Origin: a virus | IMG/VR virus record: IMGVR_UViG_3300030116_006156 | Coordinates: 1 to 40,867 of that record | Length of the DNA: 40,867 nucleotides | Reading direction: 5' to 3' (one strand) | Shown here: positions 14,245 to 21,920 of the stretch, piece after piece | Layout of the letters: every line of letters starts with the position of its first letter | Numbering within the stretch: the stretch's first letter is position 1 | Position numbers and translations under genes: made by a program | The notes under the pieces: generated by a model | What the model was told of the DNA's origin: nothing | The model's input: only the letters and a program-made list of their open reading frames with translations | Database searches by the model: none

Positions 14245-14430
14245 TTAATAACCATCCTGCACTAATTCAGTTATGAGGTTATGACCTATGTGCTCTGCGG
14301 CAACATTAATTCTCTGTTGTAAATTTTCACGGGTATTCCTGTATTGTTTAAAACGCTCCCGAACTAGTTCGGTAACTTTCTTGCTCTCGATCATCTCAAG
14401 AATCTCATCATCAGTAAAATGTTGTTTCAT
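14245..14430 (-). CDS. small helical hypothetical protein
   Basis: A 61-aa protein starts at ATG 14430, overlapping the previous stop by four bases. It is fully helical and charged (FTDDEILEMIESKKVTELV, then coiled-coil-like residues). No family recognised. Second gene of the leftward accessory operon. Confidence 0.6.
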   Translation of the reverse strand: MKQHFTDDEILEMIESKKVTELVRERFKQYRNTRENLQQRINVAAEHIGHNLITELVQDGY

Positions 14431-14687
14431 TTAAATACCTCGCTTTGAGAATCCCAATTAAGATCATCTACAATAACTTGCTCCTGCGTCTCAATCCACA
14501 CTCTCGCGCCACAAGACAACGGCTTATCTGGCGAATACACAAGCTTGCTAGGCCCGTTAATTCTTACGCCAAAACCTTTCGTATTGCTCTGGCTTGTTTT
14601 TACAGTAACAACCGGCCTGAGATCGTCGGGATTCTTTGCGTTATGTCGGATATTGTGCTGATTAATGTGTATGCGTTTAATTGTCAC
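14427..14687 (-). CDS. first gene of leftward accessory operon, GTG start
   Basis: This 86-aa protein begins with GTG at 14687, seven bases after AGGAG; the neighbouring ATG is followed by a stop and is not usable. The product is basic in its N-terminal half (MTIKRIHINQHNIRHNAKN) and ends with an acidic part. It looks beta-rich (VVTVKTSQSNTKGFGVRI, ARVWIETQEQVIVDDL). No family recognised. Being the first product of the operon, it is probably made very early. Confidence 0.65.
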   Translation of the reverse strand: MTIKRIHINQHNIRHNAKNPDDLRPVVTVKTSQSNTKGFGVRINGPSKLVYSPDKPLSCGARVWIETQEQVIVDDLNWDSQSEVFK

Positions 14688-14783
14688 ATTAATTCTCCTG
14701 TTTTATGAATGAATCCCGACGGTACCGCACCTTTACTACGCCCGATAGTAGACTTTGGTAGTGCAAGAAAAACATCTTACCTA

Positions 14784-14816
14784 ATAATAGGGGGGGATGA
14801 CTGCGTACTAAGTACG
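14784..14816 (-). promoter_or_regulatory. palindrome and possible leftward early promoter
   Basis: CGTACT A AGTACG (14804-14816) is a perfect palindrome with six-base arms. On the minus strand TATTAT (14789-14784) is a good -10, and with a 17-base spacer its -35 position (14812-14807) falls inside the palindrome and is weak. A protein bound there could activate or block the leftward accessory operon. The arrangement is seen; regulation is inferred. Confidence 0.4.
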
Positions 14817-14890
14817 TTTAAGATTGAGGGGGGTTACCCCGGCGGGACTCGGGGCGAAGCATACATTGTTTGGTGTATCTAATCAAGCTC

Positions 14891-14950
14891 TGACATTTTC
14901 TGTTGACATTTTTAATAATTGTTCTGACAATCTTCTCTGACATTTTGTCA
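14891..14950. repeat. TGACATTTT direct repeats and TGACATTTTGTCA palindrome
   Basis: TGACATTTT occurs at 14891-14899, 14904-14912 and 14938-14946, with a related TGACAAT at 14925-14931. The last copy is part of the palindrome TGACATTTTGTCA (14938-14950). The repeats bracket the -35 and -10 of the rightward promoter, an arrangement typical of multiple operator sites for one regulator. Confidence 0.5.
14903..14931 (+). promoter_or_regulatory. sigma70-like promoter of the replication operon
   Basis: TTGACA (14903-14908, perfect), 17 bases, GACAAT (14926-14931, 4 of 6). Transcription would start near 14938, inside the last operator-like palindrome and about 27 bases before the primase start. This is the natural promoter for the whole plus-strand operon to 25.2 kb. 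Confidence 0.55.
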
Positions 14951-14964
14951 TGAGAGGGAAAACA

Positions 14965-15762
14965 ATGAAAATCGCAGACTACGTAAAGTCTTTACAGTTA
15001 CAGGCTAACGAATCACATCGCGGGCAATGCCCCGTTTGTAGTAGAACCAACACCTTCACAGCTTCTAATGTGAATGGAACTCTTCTCTGGAACTGCTACA
15101 GTGCGTCATGTGACTTAGGGGGAGGTGGCATACTACCCCAGTTTATTACCGACGTGGCTCAAAAACCCCGACCTGCACCGTTTGAAAAACCTCCATCATG
15201 GTCACGCCGTGATTTACCGGATGTTGCTAAACAGTATTTAACTAAGGTGCATAACAATGACAGATGGACTGACTTCTACTGGGACGTTCTCAAACGCCGT
15301 CTTGTATATCCTATCTACGATGCTGATCATAAGCTTGTAGACGGAGTAGGGAGAGCTATGGCACAACGACGTTCTATTTGTGACGATCTTTCAAAACCGG
15401 CAGGAAAGCACAGTTGGCGACAAGCAAAATGGTATAGATACGCTAACTACAAAGGTGGGTTTGTATGTGGCACAAATCCCATCCATGTTGTTGTTGAAGA
15501 TGCACCGTCGGCTATTGCCATTTCAGATTGGGTAACTGGCTATGCGCTGTTAGGGACTAATCTCACGGACGAGCACCTCGCCTATTTAAGTGGAGTATCT
15601 AAAGTTGTTGTTGCTTTAGATAAGGACGCTACCGATAAAGGCTTGCAAATGGTTCGTAAATTAAATACAGTCACGCAGACTGACTTACTGGTCTTAGACC
15701 ATGACTTAAAAGCTATGGGGGAAACAGAGCGTGAGCAACTTATCCGACAGCACACCTCTTGA
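14965..15762 (+). CDS. DNA primase, T7 type, stand-alone
   Basis: This 265-aa protein makes RNA primers for lagging-strand synthesis. It has an N-terminal zinc ribbon (C22, C25, C44, C49) that reads the template and a TOPRIM-like catalytic part with E178 in VVVEDAPSAI and D219/D221 in VVVALDKDA. T7 gp4 fuses this part to the helicase; here the helicase is a separate gene that overlaps it by 32 bases. Start chosen at ATG 14965 (AGAGGG upstream) rather than the in-frame ATG at 14950, which is part of the operator palindrome. Confidence 0.85.
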   Translation: MKIADYVKSLQLQANESHRGQCPVCSRTNTFTASNVNGTLLWNCYSASCDLGGGGILPQFITDVAQKPRPAPFEKPPSWSRRDLPDVAKQYLTKVHNNDRWTDFYWDVLKRRLVYPIYDADHKLVDGVGRAMAQRRSICDDLSKPAGKHSWRQAKWYRYANYKGGFVCGTNPIHVVVEDAPSAIAISDWVTGYALLGTNLTDEHLAYLSGVSKVVVALDKDATDKGLQMVRKLNTVTQTDLLVLDHDLKAMGETEREQLIRQHTS

Positions 15763-17026
15763 ATCTAAAATCGTTGCGTTCTGCTTACGTAAGCAATGCT
15801 ACGACAGAGTTAAAAACACTCTTGATTCTGATATGTTTGAAGGTGACTGGGCTTCAATATGGCACTCAGTCGTTGTCGCGCACTGTAATTACGAGGGTGA
15901 TGTAAGTAAAGACGAATTGCTTGGGCTATTTGATGTTGAGTACCCCGCCATAAACGACACTATACGAGAGCGGTGTTGGGAAAAGATTGATGATCTCAAG
16001 GACGTATCGGGTGACAACTACGAGTTGCAATTTGAAATTATCAAAAAGTTTTGGATGCGTCACCGTGCGCGTGTCATATCTGAAATGGCTGTCAAGATAT
16101 TTTTAGGTAAGGAAAATGAATTTGGAGAACTCAAACGTCTCATTGAATCAACGGCTGAAGACTCGATTGGTGAGAAGACATCCTACACAGAAGTTAAGAT
16201 GGGGTTACATGAGCTTTTGGACTCCCTTACGCTTGACCCCGACTTTCCTTTCACATGGAAGCCACTCGCCAACATCGTACCGGGGCTGGATCGCGGGCAT
16301 TTTGGAATCGTCTTTGCGCGTCCAGAAACGGGTAAGACTACATTCTGTTCTTTCCTCGCGCAGAGTTACCTCAAGCAAGGCTTCAAGGTTGCGGTATGGG
16401 GCAATGAGGAACCCGCTATACGAACTAAGTTACGTATCATCCAGAGCTATGTTAAAACTACGAGGGAAGACCTTGTTAGAGAACGTGATAAATACGCGGA
16501 GATTTACCGGAAACAGATTGCTGACAATCTACATGTTCTTGACTGTGTTGGAACAACCATTCAGGAAGTGGATGACTGGTGTAAAATCAACAAACCGGAT
16601 GTTGTATTTATAGATCAGTTAGATAAGGTGATTGTAACTGGCAAGTACAACCGCAGTGATGAAAAATTAAAAGAGATATACTTGCAAACCCGGGAGATTG
16701 CTAAACGAAATAAATGTTTGGTATGGGGCGTATCTCAAGCTTCTTATGAAGCAGAGGGTATGAGGGTTTTAAGTTATCACGTGCTTGATAATTCTAAGAC
16801 AGGCAAAGCCGGGGAAGCTGATCTCATTTTAGGCATAGGAAAAGTAGATGACGAGTGGGGTAACGACGGCATCCGCACCGTGCATATTTCTAAGAACAAG
16901 GTAAATGGGGAGCACGGAAGTGTCACTGTTCGCATGGATAAAGATCGTGCTTACTATAATCAAAGTAACATACCTGATGATTTAATGACGGAGGATTATT
17001 TTAATGCACAGCAGAGTCAAATGTGA
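15731..17026 (+). CDS. replicative DNA helicase, DnaB/gp4 RecA-fold
   Basis: This 431-aa protein starts at GTG 15731 inside the primase gene. The N-terminal 110 residues are a helical DnaB-like domain. The RecA-fold motor spans about 165-420: Walker A ARPETGKTT (196-204, first Gly replaced by Ala), WGNEEP (223-228, helicase motif 1a), Walker B DVVFIDQLD (290-298, D295), and GVSQAS (motif 3, Q sensor). It would unwind the fork as a hexamer with the primase. Confidence 0.9.
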   Translation: MSNLSDSTPLESKIVAFCLRKQCYDRVKNTLDSDMFEGDWASIWHSVVVAHCNYEGDVSKDELLGLFDVEYPAINDTIRERCWEKIDDLKDVSGDNYELQFEIIKKFWMRHRARVISEMAVKIFLGKENEFGELKRLIESTAEDSIGEKTSYTEVKMGLHELLDSLTLDPDFPFTWKPLANIVPGLDRGHFGIVFARPETGKTTFCSFLAQSYLKQGFKVAVWGNEEPAIRTKLRIIQSYVKTTREDLVRERDKYAEIYRKQIADNLHVLDCVGTTIQEVDDWCKINKPDVVFIDQLDKVIVTGKYNRSDEKLKEIYLQTREIAKRNKCLVWGVSQASYEAEGMRVLSYHVLDNSKTGKAGEADLILGIGKVDDEWGNDGIRTVHISKNKVNGEHGSVTVRMDKDRAYYNQSNIPDDLMTEDYFNAQQSQM

Positions 17027-17237
17027 AAACTGTGACGGCCCTGCGGATGTAATAGATAATGGCACACTGTGTGCTACGTGCTGGCTAAAAAGGAAATATA
17101 GGAATGGTAAGCCGAACAATGAGGTTGGGCACGATAAGCGAAATGACTTGCACAAGGCGGTTGCTCGCAGAGGGGTACGAGGTTTTTTGGCCTGTAGCCA
17201 ATCAAGGTCCGATAGACTTAATAGCCGTGCACGTTAG
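17004..17237 (+). CDS. small zinc-finger protein overlapping nuclease gene
   Basis: A 77-aa frame starts at ATG 17004 inside the helicase end, with GGAGG upstream. The first 30 residues carry two CxxC knuckles (C7-C10 and C23-C26), a four-Cys zinc ribbon, followed by a basic stretch (WLKRKYRNGKPNN). The last third shares DNA with the nuclease gene in another frame and looks less protein-like. The ribbon is convincing; where the true protein ends and whether a frameshift joins it to the nuclease is open. Confidence 0.5.
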   Translation: MHSRVKCENCDGPADVIDNGTLCATCWLKRKYRNGKPNNEVGHDKRNDLHKAVARRGVRGFLACSQSRSDRLNSRAR

Positions 17238-17403
17238 CACTGGAGAAATTAGACTAATAGATGTCAAAACGGTATCCCGGCGTAAAGACGGGACTAGGGT
17301 GGCAAGAGTGACTACCCCTCAACAAAAAGCCTTAGGCGTAGAGATTGTAGAGATTGAAATAGATGAACATTCTGACATTCGACGTAGAGACAACGCATAT
17401 TAG
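17104..17403 (+). CDS. PD-(D/E)XK nuclease, small
   Basis: This 99-aa protein has the Holliday-resolvase-like restriction fold pattern: E13 in GTISEM, the text LLAEGYEVFWPV, catalytic D38 in GPIDLIAV, and the D53-x-K55 pair in IRLIDVKT. Short single-domain proteins of this kind are common in phage replication operons; the substrate is not known from sequence. ATG 17104 has AAGGA upstream; a second ATG at 17119 would also keep all motifs. It overlaps the zinc-finger frame and the exonuclease gene. Confidence 0.7.
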   Translation: MVSRTMRLGTISEMTCTRRLLAEGYEVFWPVANQGPIDLIAVHVSTGEIRLIDVKTVSRRKDGTRVARVTTPQQKALGVEIVEIEIDEHSDIRRRDNAY

Positions 17404-17926
17404 TAGACCTAATGGTAAGTTTACACCGCTTCCTTACTACGACAATTACTTAGTAAGTATTGGGTATAAGGTCTACGAGGAGGGTCGTAAGGAGTTTGAT
17501 AACTATCTGTGCTTTACACATGATGAAGAACCCCCTACAAAACTTGGGCACACTAAATTTCAGTATGTCTTAGATCGTGCTGATGTCATTGTAGGTCATA
17601 ACATTAAGTTTGATCTCAACTGGATTAAGTCTTGTAATTTTAAATATGATGGACCTGTGTATGACACGATGGTAGCAGAGTATCTTCTTGCGCGGTCAAG
17701 ACGATGGCCTCTTTCATTGGAGGCAGTCGCTAAAAGGTATGAGGTCACTCAGAAAAAGAAAGACCTTACAGCGGAATACCTTAACTCAGGTAAAACGTTT
17801 GCACAGATACCTTGGGAAATAGTCGAAGAGTATGGGCGGGCTGACGTTGATGCTACATGGGAAGTTGCGTGTAAGCAGGTTCAAGAACGTTACAAAACAT
17901 CTTGGGAGGCGATCTATGGCTTCTAA
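17363..17926 (+). CDS. DNA polymerase 3'-5' exonuclease, separate gene
   Basis: This 187-aa protein carries the proofreading domain of a family A polymerase as its own gene: Exo I FDVET (D7, E9), Exo II HNIKFD (N80, D84), Exo III YGRAD (Y157, D161), all DEDDy residues present. It overlaps the start of the polymerase gene by 11 bases, so the two are surely translated together and probably bind each other. In T7 and HMO-2011-type enzymes these parts belong to one chain. Confidence 0.9.
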   Translation: MNILTFDVETTHISRPNGKFTPLPYYDNYLVSIGYKVYEEGRKEFDNYLCFTHDEEPPTKLGHTKFQYVLDRADVIVGHNIKFDLNWIKSCNFKYDGPVYDTMVAEYLLARSRRWPLSLEAVAKRYEVTQKKKDLTAEYLNSGKTFAQIPWEIVEEYGRADVDATWEVACKQVQERYKTSWEAIYGF

Positions 17927-19460
17927 GTTACTACCCACACTACGTCTCTCCTTTGAAATGACCAACGTCTTATCAAACATAGAACGTAATGGAATACATA
18001 TAGATTTAAATGCACTAGATAAAATTGAAGCTGAGTACAAGGATGAACTAAACAAACTAGAAAAGTTTTTGCAGGATGAAGCTCAAAAGGCAATGGGGGA
18101 TACCCCAATCAATTTGCAATCGCCTGATGATCGTTCCATGCTTTTTTACTCTAGGCGTGTCATAGATAAAAAGAGATGGTCTAGTATTTTTAATCTAGGC
18201 AGTGAGGTACGGGGGTCGACTCGTAAGCAAAAGTTACGCACAAGAATGTCACAGCGGGACTTTAATGCAAACGTGCGCGTTAACACCGAAATCTTGTACA
18301 AAACAAAAGCCTCTAAGTGTACAGCCTGTATGGGGACTGGTCGTAAGAGGGTGCTTAAAAAAGACGGCACTGTGGGTAAAGCAGTAAGGGTATGTCGTTC
18401 TTGTAACGGCACTGGATTACTCTACGAAAAAACCTCTGAGTACGCCGGTTTTAAGATTATTCCAAGAGACTCTTGGGACACTGCTTCAGCAGGATTTAAA
18501 ACAGACCACGAGACATTAGATCAACGATTGCCAGAGCTTAGTGGAGAAGCTAGGCGTTTTGCAGAGGCATACACGCGATTCAACGCTCTGCGAACGTATC
18601 TTTCAACATTTGTTGAAGGGCTTAAGAACAATTGTGATCGGAAGGGCTTGGTTCATCCCGACTTCATGCAGTGTATTACAGCAACTGGAAGGCTATCTTC
18701 ACGAAACCCAAACTTCCAAAACATGCCGCGAGGCTCAACTTTTGCAATTAGAAAAGCGGTGACCTCTAGGTTTGAGGGCGGCAGTATCATGGAGGCGGAT
18801 TACTCTCAGCTTGAGTTTAGGGTAGCGGGCTACCTAGCTAATGATCCACAGGCTTATCACGATGTTGAAAATCAGGTAGACGTGCATTCAGTTACAGCGG
18901 ATATTATTGGGTGTAGTAGACAAGAAGCAAAAGCGCACACCTTTAAACCTCTGTACGGCGGAACAACAGGCACTAGAGATCAACAGAGGTACTACCGTGC
19001 TTTCAAGGAAAAGTATGCGGCGGTGACTGCATGGCACAGAGATTTGCAGAAGGACGCTGTAGAAAAAGGGTACATAGAATTACCGTCAGGTAGACAGTAC
19101 GCTTTTCCCGGCACTACGTGGAATGAATGGGGGAGTGCCACTAATCGCACAGCTATATGTAATTATCCGGTGCAGGGCTTTGCTACAGCAGACTTACTAC
19201 CGATAGCTCTAGTTTATCTAACTAAATTAATTCAGGAGTCAAACTGTAAAAGTTTGATATGTAATACAGTACACGATAGTATCGTGCTTGACATTTTTCC
19301 CGGGGAGGAACAAACTGTTGCAGACATGGTAATGGAGGCTATGCTTTCAATACCAAGTGAGTGCCAACGCCGTTACGGCATAGTTTACGATATGCCTGTC
19401 GGGTTGGAAATTAAAGTAGGTCCCAATTGGGGTAACCAAAAAGAGATAAGGACGGCATGA
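17916..19460 (+). CDS. family A DNA polymerase with DnaJ-like zinc insert
   Basis: This 514-aa polymerase has TATGRLSSRNPNFQNMP (255-271), motif A EADYSQLEF (D295), motif B region RQEAKAHTFKPLYGG (335-349) and motif C VHDSIVLD (H453, D454). Between the N-terminal thumb part and the palm lies an insert with CTACMGTG (C135, C138) and CRSCNGTG (C160, C163), the CxxCxGxG zinc motif of DnaJ. A similar central DnaJ-like part is known from phage HMO-2011. Start ATG 17916 has GGGAGG six bases upstream. The exonuclease is in the gene before. Confidence 0.92.
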   Translation: MASKLLPTLRLSFEMTNVLSNIERNGIHIDLNALDKIEAEYKDELNKLEKFLQDEAQKAMGDTPINLQSPDDRSMLFYSRRVIDKKRWSSIFNLGSEVRGSTRKQKLRTRMSQRDFNANVRVNTEILYKTKASKCTACMGTGRKRVLKKDGTVGKAVRVCRSCNGTGLLYEKTSEYAGFKIIPRDSWDTASAGFKTDHETLDQRLPELSGEARRFAEAYTRFNALRTYLSTFVEGLKNNCDRKGLVHPDFMQCITATGRLSSRNPNFQNMPRGSTFAIRKAVTSRFEGGSIMEADYSQLEFRVAGYLANDPQAYHDVENQVDVHSVTADIIGCSRQEAKAHTFKPLYGGTTGTRDQQRYYRAFKEKYAAVTAWHRDLQKDAVEKGYIELPSGRQYAFPGTTWNEWGSATNRTAICNYPVQGFATADLLPIALVYLTKLIQESNCKSLICNTVHDSIVLDIFPGEEQTVADMVMEAMLSIPSECQRRYGIVYDMPVGLEIKVGPNWGNQKEIRTA

Positions 19461-20305
19461 ACGTTATGAACGAAATAGCAACCGTGGCTGAAAACCCATT
19501 TGATAACATGATACAGGCTGTCAAGGATGGCAACCGTGAGGACTTGATGCGTTTATCAGGTCAGTTAAGTGATGATGCACCAAAGCAAGGTTTGATGCGT
19601 CTGAGTATCAATTACGACACTGAGACTGATGATGGTCAAGTTCTTAAAAAAGGCACTTGGAAAGTTTACTATGATGGTGAATTTGTTTATACGGAGAAAG
19701 TAATGTTCAGACCTATGGTCAGAACTTACGAATGGTCTGTCTGGGATAATGATGAAGGTAAGTTTTCATCTAGGTCTGTTCAAGCTCCCTCCTTGGACTA
19801 CCGTTTTCCAGACACTACGGGCGGTGACAAATGTGGTCGTCTGACTAAATCAGAAGAGGCAGAGTTAGGTGAGGATCACCCAAAGACTTTAGCTTCTAGA
19901 TTAGCGACGTGTAATCAAGTGTTTTATGCTCTCATTAGCTTGGTAGGTAAAACCGCTGATGGACGCGAAGTTAAGATACAGGATTATCCCTGTGTTTCAT
20001 ACTTCAAGCGTTCTGGATTCAGACCTGCGCGTGAGGCGATTGAAAAGCTGGGCAAGAATGTTGCTATGTATGAGACTCAATTTGAGTTGACTACCAAGCG
20101 GCATAAGCAAGGCAGTGTGACGTATTTCACTCCTGTTTTTACGCCGACTGCCAAAAAGCTTCAGCTTAGTGATGCTATGGAGGTTTACCAGATGTTCCTA
20201 GAGACCATCAAAGCTTCCAACTCACAAATTCATGAGCAACATAAGGAAGCAGTGAAGGCGAAAACCACTGACGAAGAAACTGACCTTGCGGCAGATTTCA
20301 ACTGA
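19457..20305 (+). CDS. probable ssDNA-binding protein or replication accessory protein
   Basis: This 282-aa protein is coupled by ATGA to the polymerase and shares its last base with the nuclease start. The core is beta-rich (WKVYYDGEFVYTEKVMF, FELTTKRHKQGSVTYFTPVF), and the chain ends with an acidic tail and near-terminal Phe (TDEETDLAADFN). T7 gp2.5 and other phage SSBs end in an acidic tail with a final aromatic residue that contacts polymerase and helicase. The function is inferred from tail, fold character and place; no signature motif proves it. Confidence 0.5.
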   Translation: MNVMNEIATVAENPFDNMIQAVKDGNREDLMRLSGQLSDDAPKQGLMRLSINYDTETDDGQVLKKGTWKVYYDGEFVYTEKVMFRPMVRTYEWSVWDNDEGKFSSRSVQAPSLDYRFPDTTGGDKCGRLTKSEEAELGEDHPKTLASRLATCNQVFYALISLVGKTADGREVKIQDYPCVSYFKRSGFRPAREAIEKLGKNVAMYETQFELTTKRHKQGSVTYFTPVFTPTAKKLQLSDAMEVYQMFLETIKASNSQIHEQHKEAVKAKTTDEETDLAADFN

Positions 20306-21192
20306 TGCTGGCGGAAGTCAAGGTTAAAGACTTCCTTTTAAGGGCGGTGCGGGGAGAGACGGATCTCTCCCCCGCTGTTCTTGATGATTTTGCACAAACA
20401 TGTAAAGAGGCTTTAAAAAAGCAGTTTACGTCCCGGGATCAAGATTGGCGCGTTCGTATGAGCGGGCTTGGTCGTCCTCTCTGTCAACAAATACAGGGTA
20501 GAGACGGTAGCACCGAAGAGATGACGTATAATGCTATTTTAAGATTTCTTATAGGAGACTTGGTTGAGGCTGTCATGATGGTGGTCCTCAAAGAAGCAGG
20601 AGTCACTATTGTTGATTCTCAGAAAAGCTGTGAGCTAAAGCTTGGCAATGAAACTGTTGAGGGCACACTAGACGTTATTCTGGACGATCCAGTGAATGGC
20701 GAAAAAGTCTGGGATATTAAATCTGCAAGTCCTTTTTCTTACGCACAAAAATTTAGCCGGGGATACGATAACCTCAAAAGCGACGATCCTTTTGGTTACC
20801 TTATGCAAGGGTTTTTATATGCGACAGCCGTAGGTAAAGATTTTGGTGGCTGGCTTGTTGTTGATAAATCAAGCGGTGAAATACAGTTTGTACAAGCCCC
20901 AGATGATCAGGAAGAAGATCGGATGGCGTACATTGAAGAGGCAGTAAACCGGGTGGCTAAACTTAGTTCTGGGTTTACTTACTCTAAACCGCCCATGCAA
21001 CCTGAAGAAGAAACGTATAGTGTAAGCAAGGTAATACACAAGACGGGAAATAAATTACTTAACAAAACTTGCACGTTCTGTGGTTACAGGGAAGTGTGTT
21101 GGCCTAAGGCAGTGAAGCATGAAAAAGTCACGTCAAAAGCTCGTATTAAACCCCTAGTTTGGTACCACACGCTGAAGGTTAAAGAGTTATGA
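20305..21192 (+). CDS. RecB/Cas4-like nuclease with iron-staple cysteines
   Basis: This 295-aa protein has the PD-(D/E)XK exonuclease core: GTLDVIL (D123), WDIKS (D137, K139) and a Q168/Y172 helix (LMQGFLYA). One early cysteine (C60) and a C-terminal C256-x2-C259-x5-C265 match the four-Cys Fe-S 'staple' of AddB and Cas4 nucleases. In a phage it probably trims DNA ends for recombination or host DNA breakdown, in the place of T7 gp6. No cas genes or CRISPR array are near, so a CRISPR link is not supported. Confidence 0.8.
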   Translation: MLAEVKVKDFLLRAVRGETDLSPAVLDDFAQTCKEALKKQFTSRDQDWRVRMSGLGRPLCQQIQGRDGSTEEMTYNAILRFLIGDLVEAVMMVVLKEAGVTIVDSQKSCELKLGNETVEGTLDVILDDPVNGEKVWDIKSASPFSYAQKFSRGYDNLKSDDPFGYLMQGFLYATAVGKDFGGWLVVDKSSGEIQFVQAPDDQEEDRMAYIEEAVNRVAKLSSGFTYSKPPMQPEEETYSVSKVIHKTGNKLLNKTCTFCGYREVCWPKAVKHEKVTSKARIKPLVWYHTLKVKEL

Positions 21193-21422
21193 CTAAGCAC
21201 CCGCCGATAGTCTACGCGTATGACAACAACGGTTTAACAGGAGAGTCTGCTTACCTTTGGGTTTTGTTTTTAATGCGTGAAGCTCAACTGCAAGGTAATA
21301 CAGAGGATTTCAATAAGTGGAAAGACTTAGCTAAGTCGATGAGACCTAGCAAAAAATCTCCGCCTCCTTCAAGTGTTTTTAATTCTGATCTTATGGATGC
21401 AATAGATGAGTATCTGATATGA
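21189..21422 (+). CDS. small hypothetical protein
   Basis: A 77-aa protein is coupled by ATGA to the nuclease before it and to the membrane protein after it. The text LWVLFLMREAQLQGNTEDFN suggests helices; the C-terminal end is acidic. No family recognised. Confidence 0.6.
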   Translation: MTKHPPIVYAYDNNGLTGESAYLWVLFLMREAQLQGNTEDFNKWKDLAKSMRPSKKSPPPSSVFNSDLMDAIDEYLI

Positions 21423-21700
21423 TTAAAACAGCGTTACAAATTATTAATCCTGCTACAAACGCGCTACGTAATAGTCCTCCAGAATACAAGTTTTGGTTAT
21501 CTATTACGCTAGCATCTATGTGGTGCATTGCTTTCGGTATTTTTACCGCAGAGTTACTCACGATTGGGCACAATATAATCGGACATTACATTTTAATTTT
21601 TTGTGTGTTTATTACGTGGAGAATGTTTAAGTTCACAAAAAAGCACCAAAGTCCCGCCACAAAAAACAAAGTGGTGTGGGACTTAAATCGGGAAGGGTAA
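21419..21700 (+). CDS. small membrane protein, two TM segments
   Basis: A 93-aa protein has two hydrophobic segments, about 25-48 (FWLSITLASMWCIAFGIFTA) and 52-68 (IIGHYILIFCVFITW), followed by a basic tail, so the short loop would face outwards. It is coupled by ATGA to the gene before. The role is unknown; it lies in the replication operon rather than near the lysis genes. Confidence 0.6.
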   Translation: MIKTALQIINPATNALRNSPPEYKFWLSITLASMWCIAFGIFTAELLTIGHNIIGHYILIFCVFITWRMFKFTKKHQSPATKNKVVWDLNREG

Positions 21701-21783
21701 AACGTCACTGGACTGACCCATCTGCGGTAGAAGAGATTGACAGTGGGTATAATGCAAGAACAGATGAATGGGAAGAAAAGTAA
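21676..21783 (+). CDS. possible 35-aa protein, GTG start
   Basis: A short frame from GTG 21676 to TAA 21783 gives an acidic product ending HWTDPSAVEEIDSGYNARTD plus EWEEK. Its stop shares a base with the ATG of the next small gene (TAATG), as in the rest of this operon. No ribosome site precedes the GTG, which lies inside the end of the membrane gene in another frame; coupling or frameshifting from that gene would be needed. Uncertain. Confidence 0.35.
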   Translation: MGLKSGRVKRHWTDPSAVEEIDSGYNARTDEWEEK

Positions 21784-21920
21784 TGTTTAAGGTGTATATT
21801 TTTATTTTATTTTCATTTAGTTTAGTTATGTCTGTGTTTATGTACATAGCTACGCCTAACTTAAGCGTAGGTTTTACAAACATATGTGGTGAAGATAAGT
21901 TCTTTTGTGTGAGGGATTAG
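21783..21920 (+). CDS. 45-aa exported or membrane-anchored peptide
   Basis: ATG 21783 follows GGAAG and overlaps the previous stop. The product has a hydrophobic N-terminal segment (VYIFILFSFSLVMSVFMYIA) and a short outer part with two cysteines (ICGEDKFFCVRD). This fits a signal-anchored peptide. Function unknown. Confidence 0.5.
   Translation: MFKVYIFILFSFSLVMSVFMYIATPNLSVGFTNICGEDKFFCVRD

Noticed and set aside
20305-21192. Cas4 of a CRISPR system
   Set aside because: No cas1/cas2, no repeats, and placement in a replication operon; the cysteine pattern is shared with AddB-like and phage nucleases.
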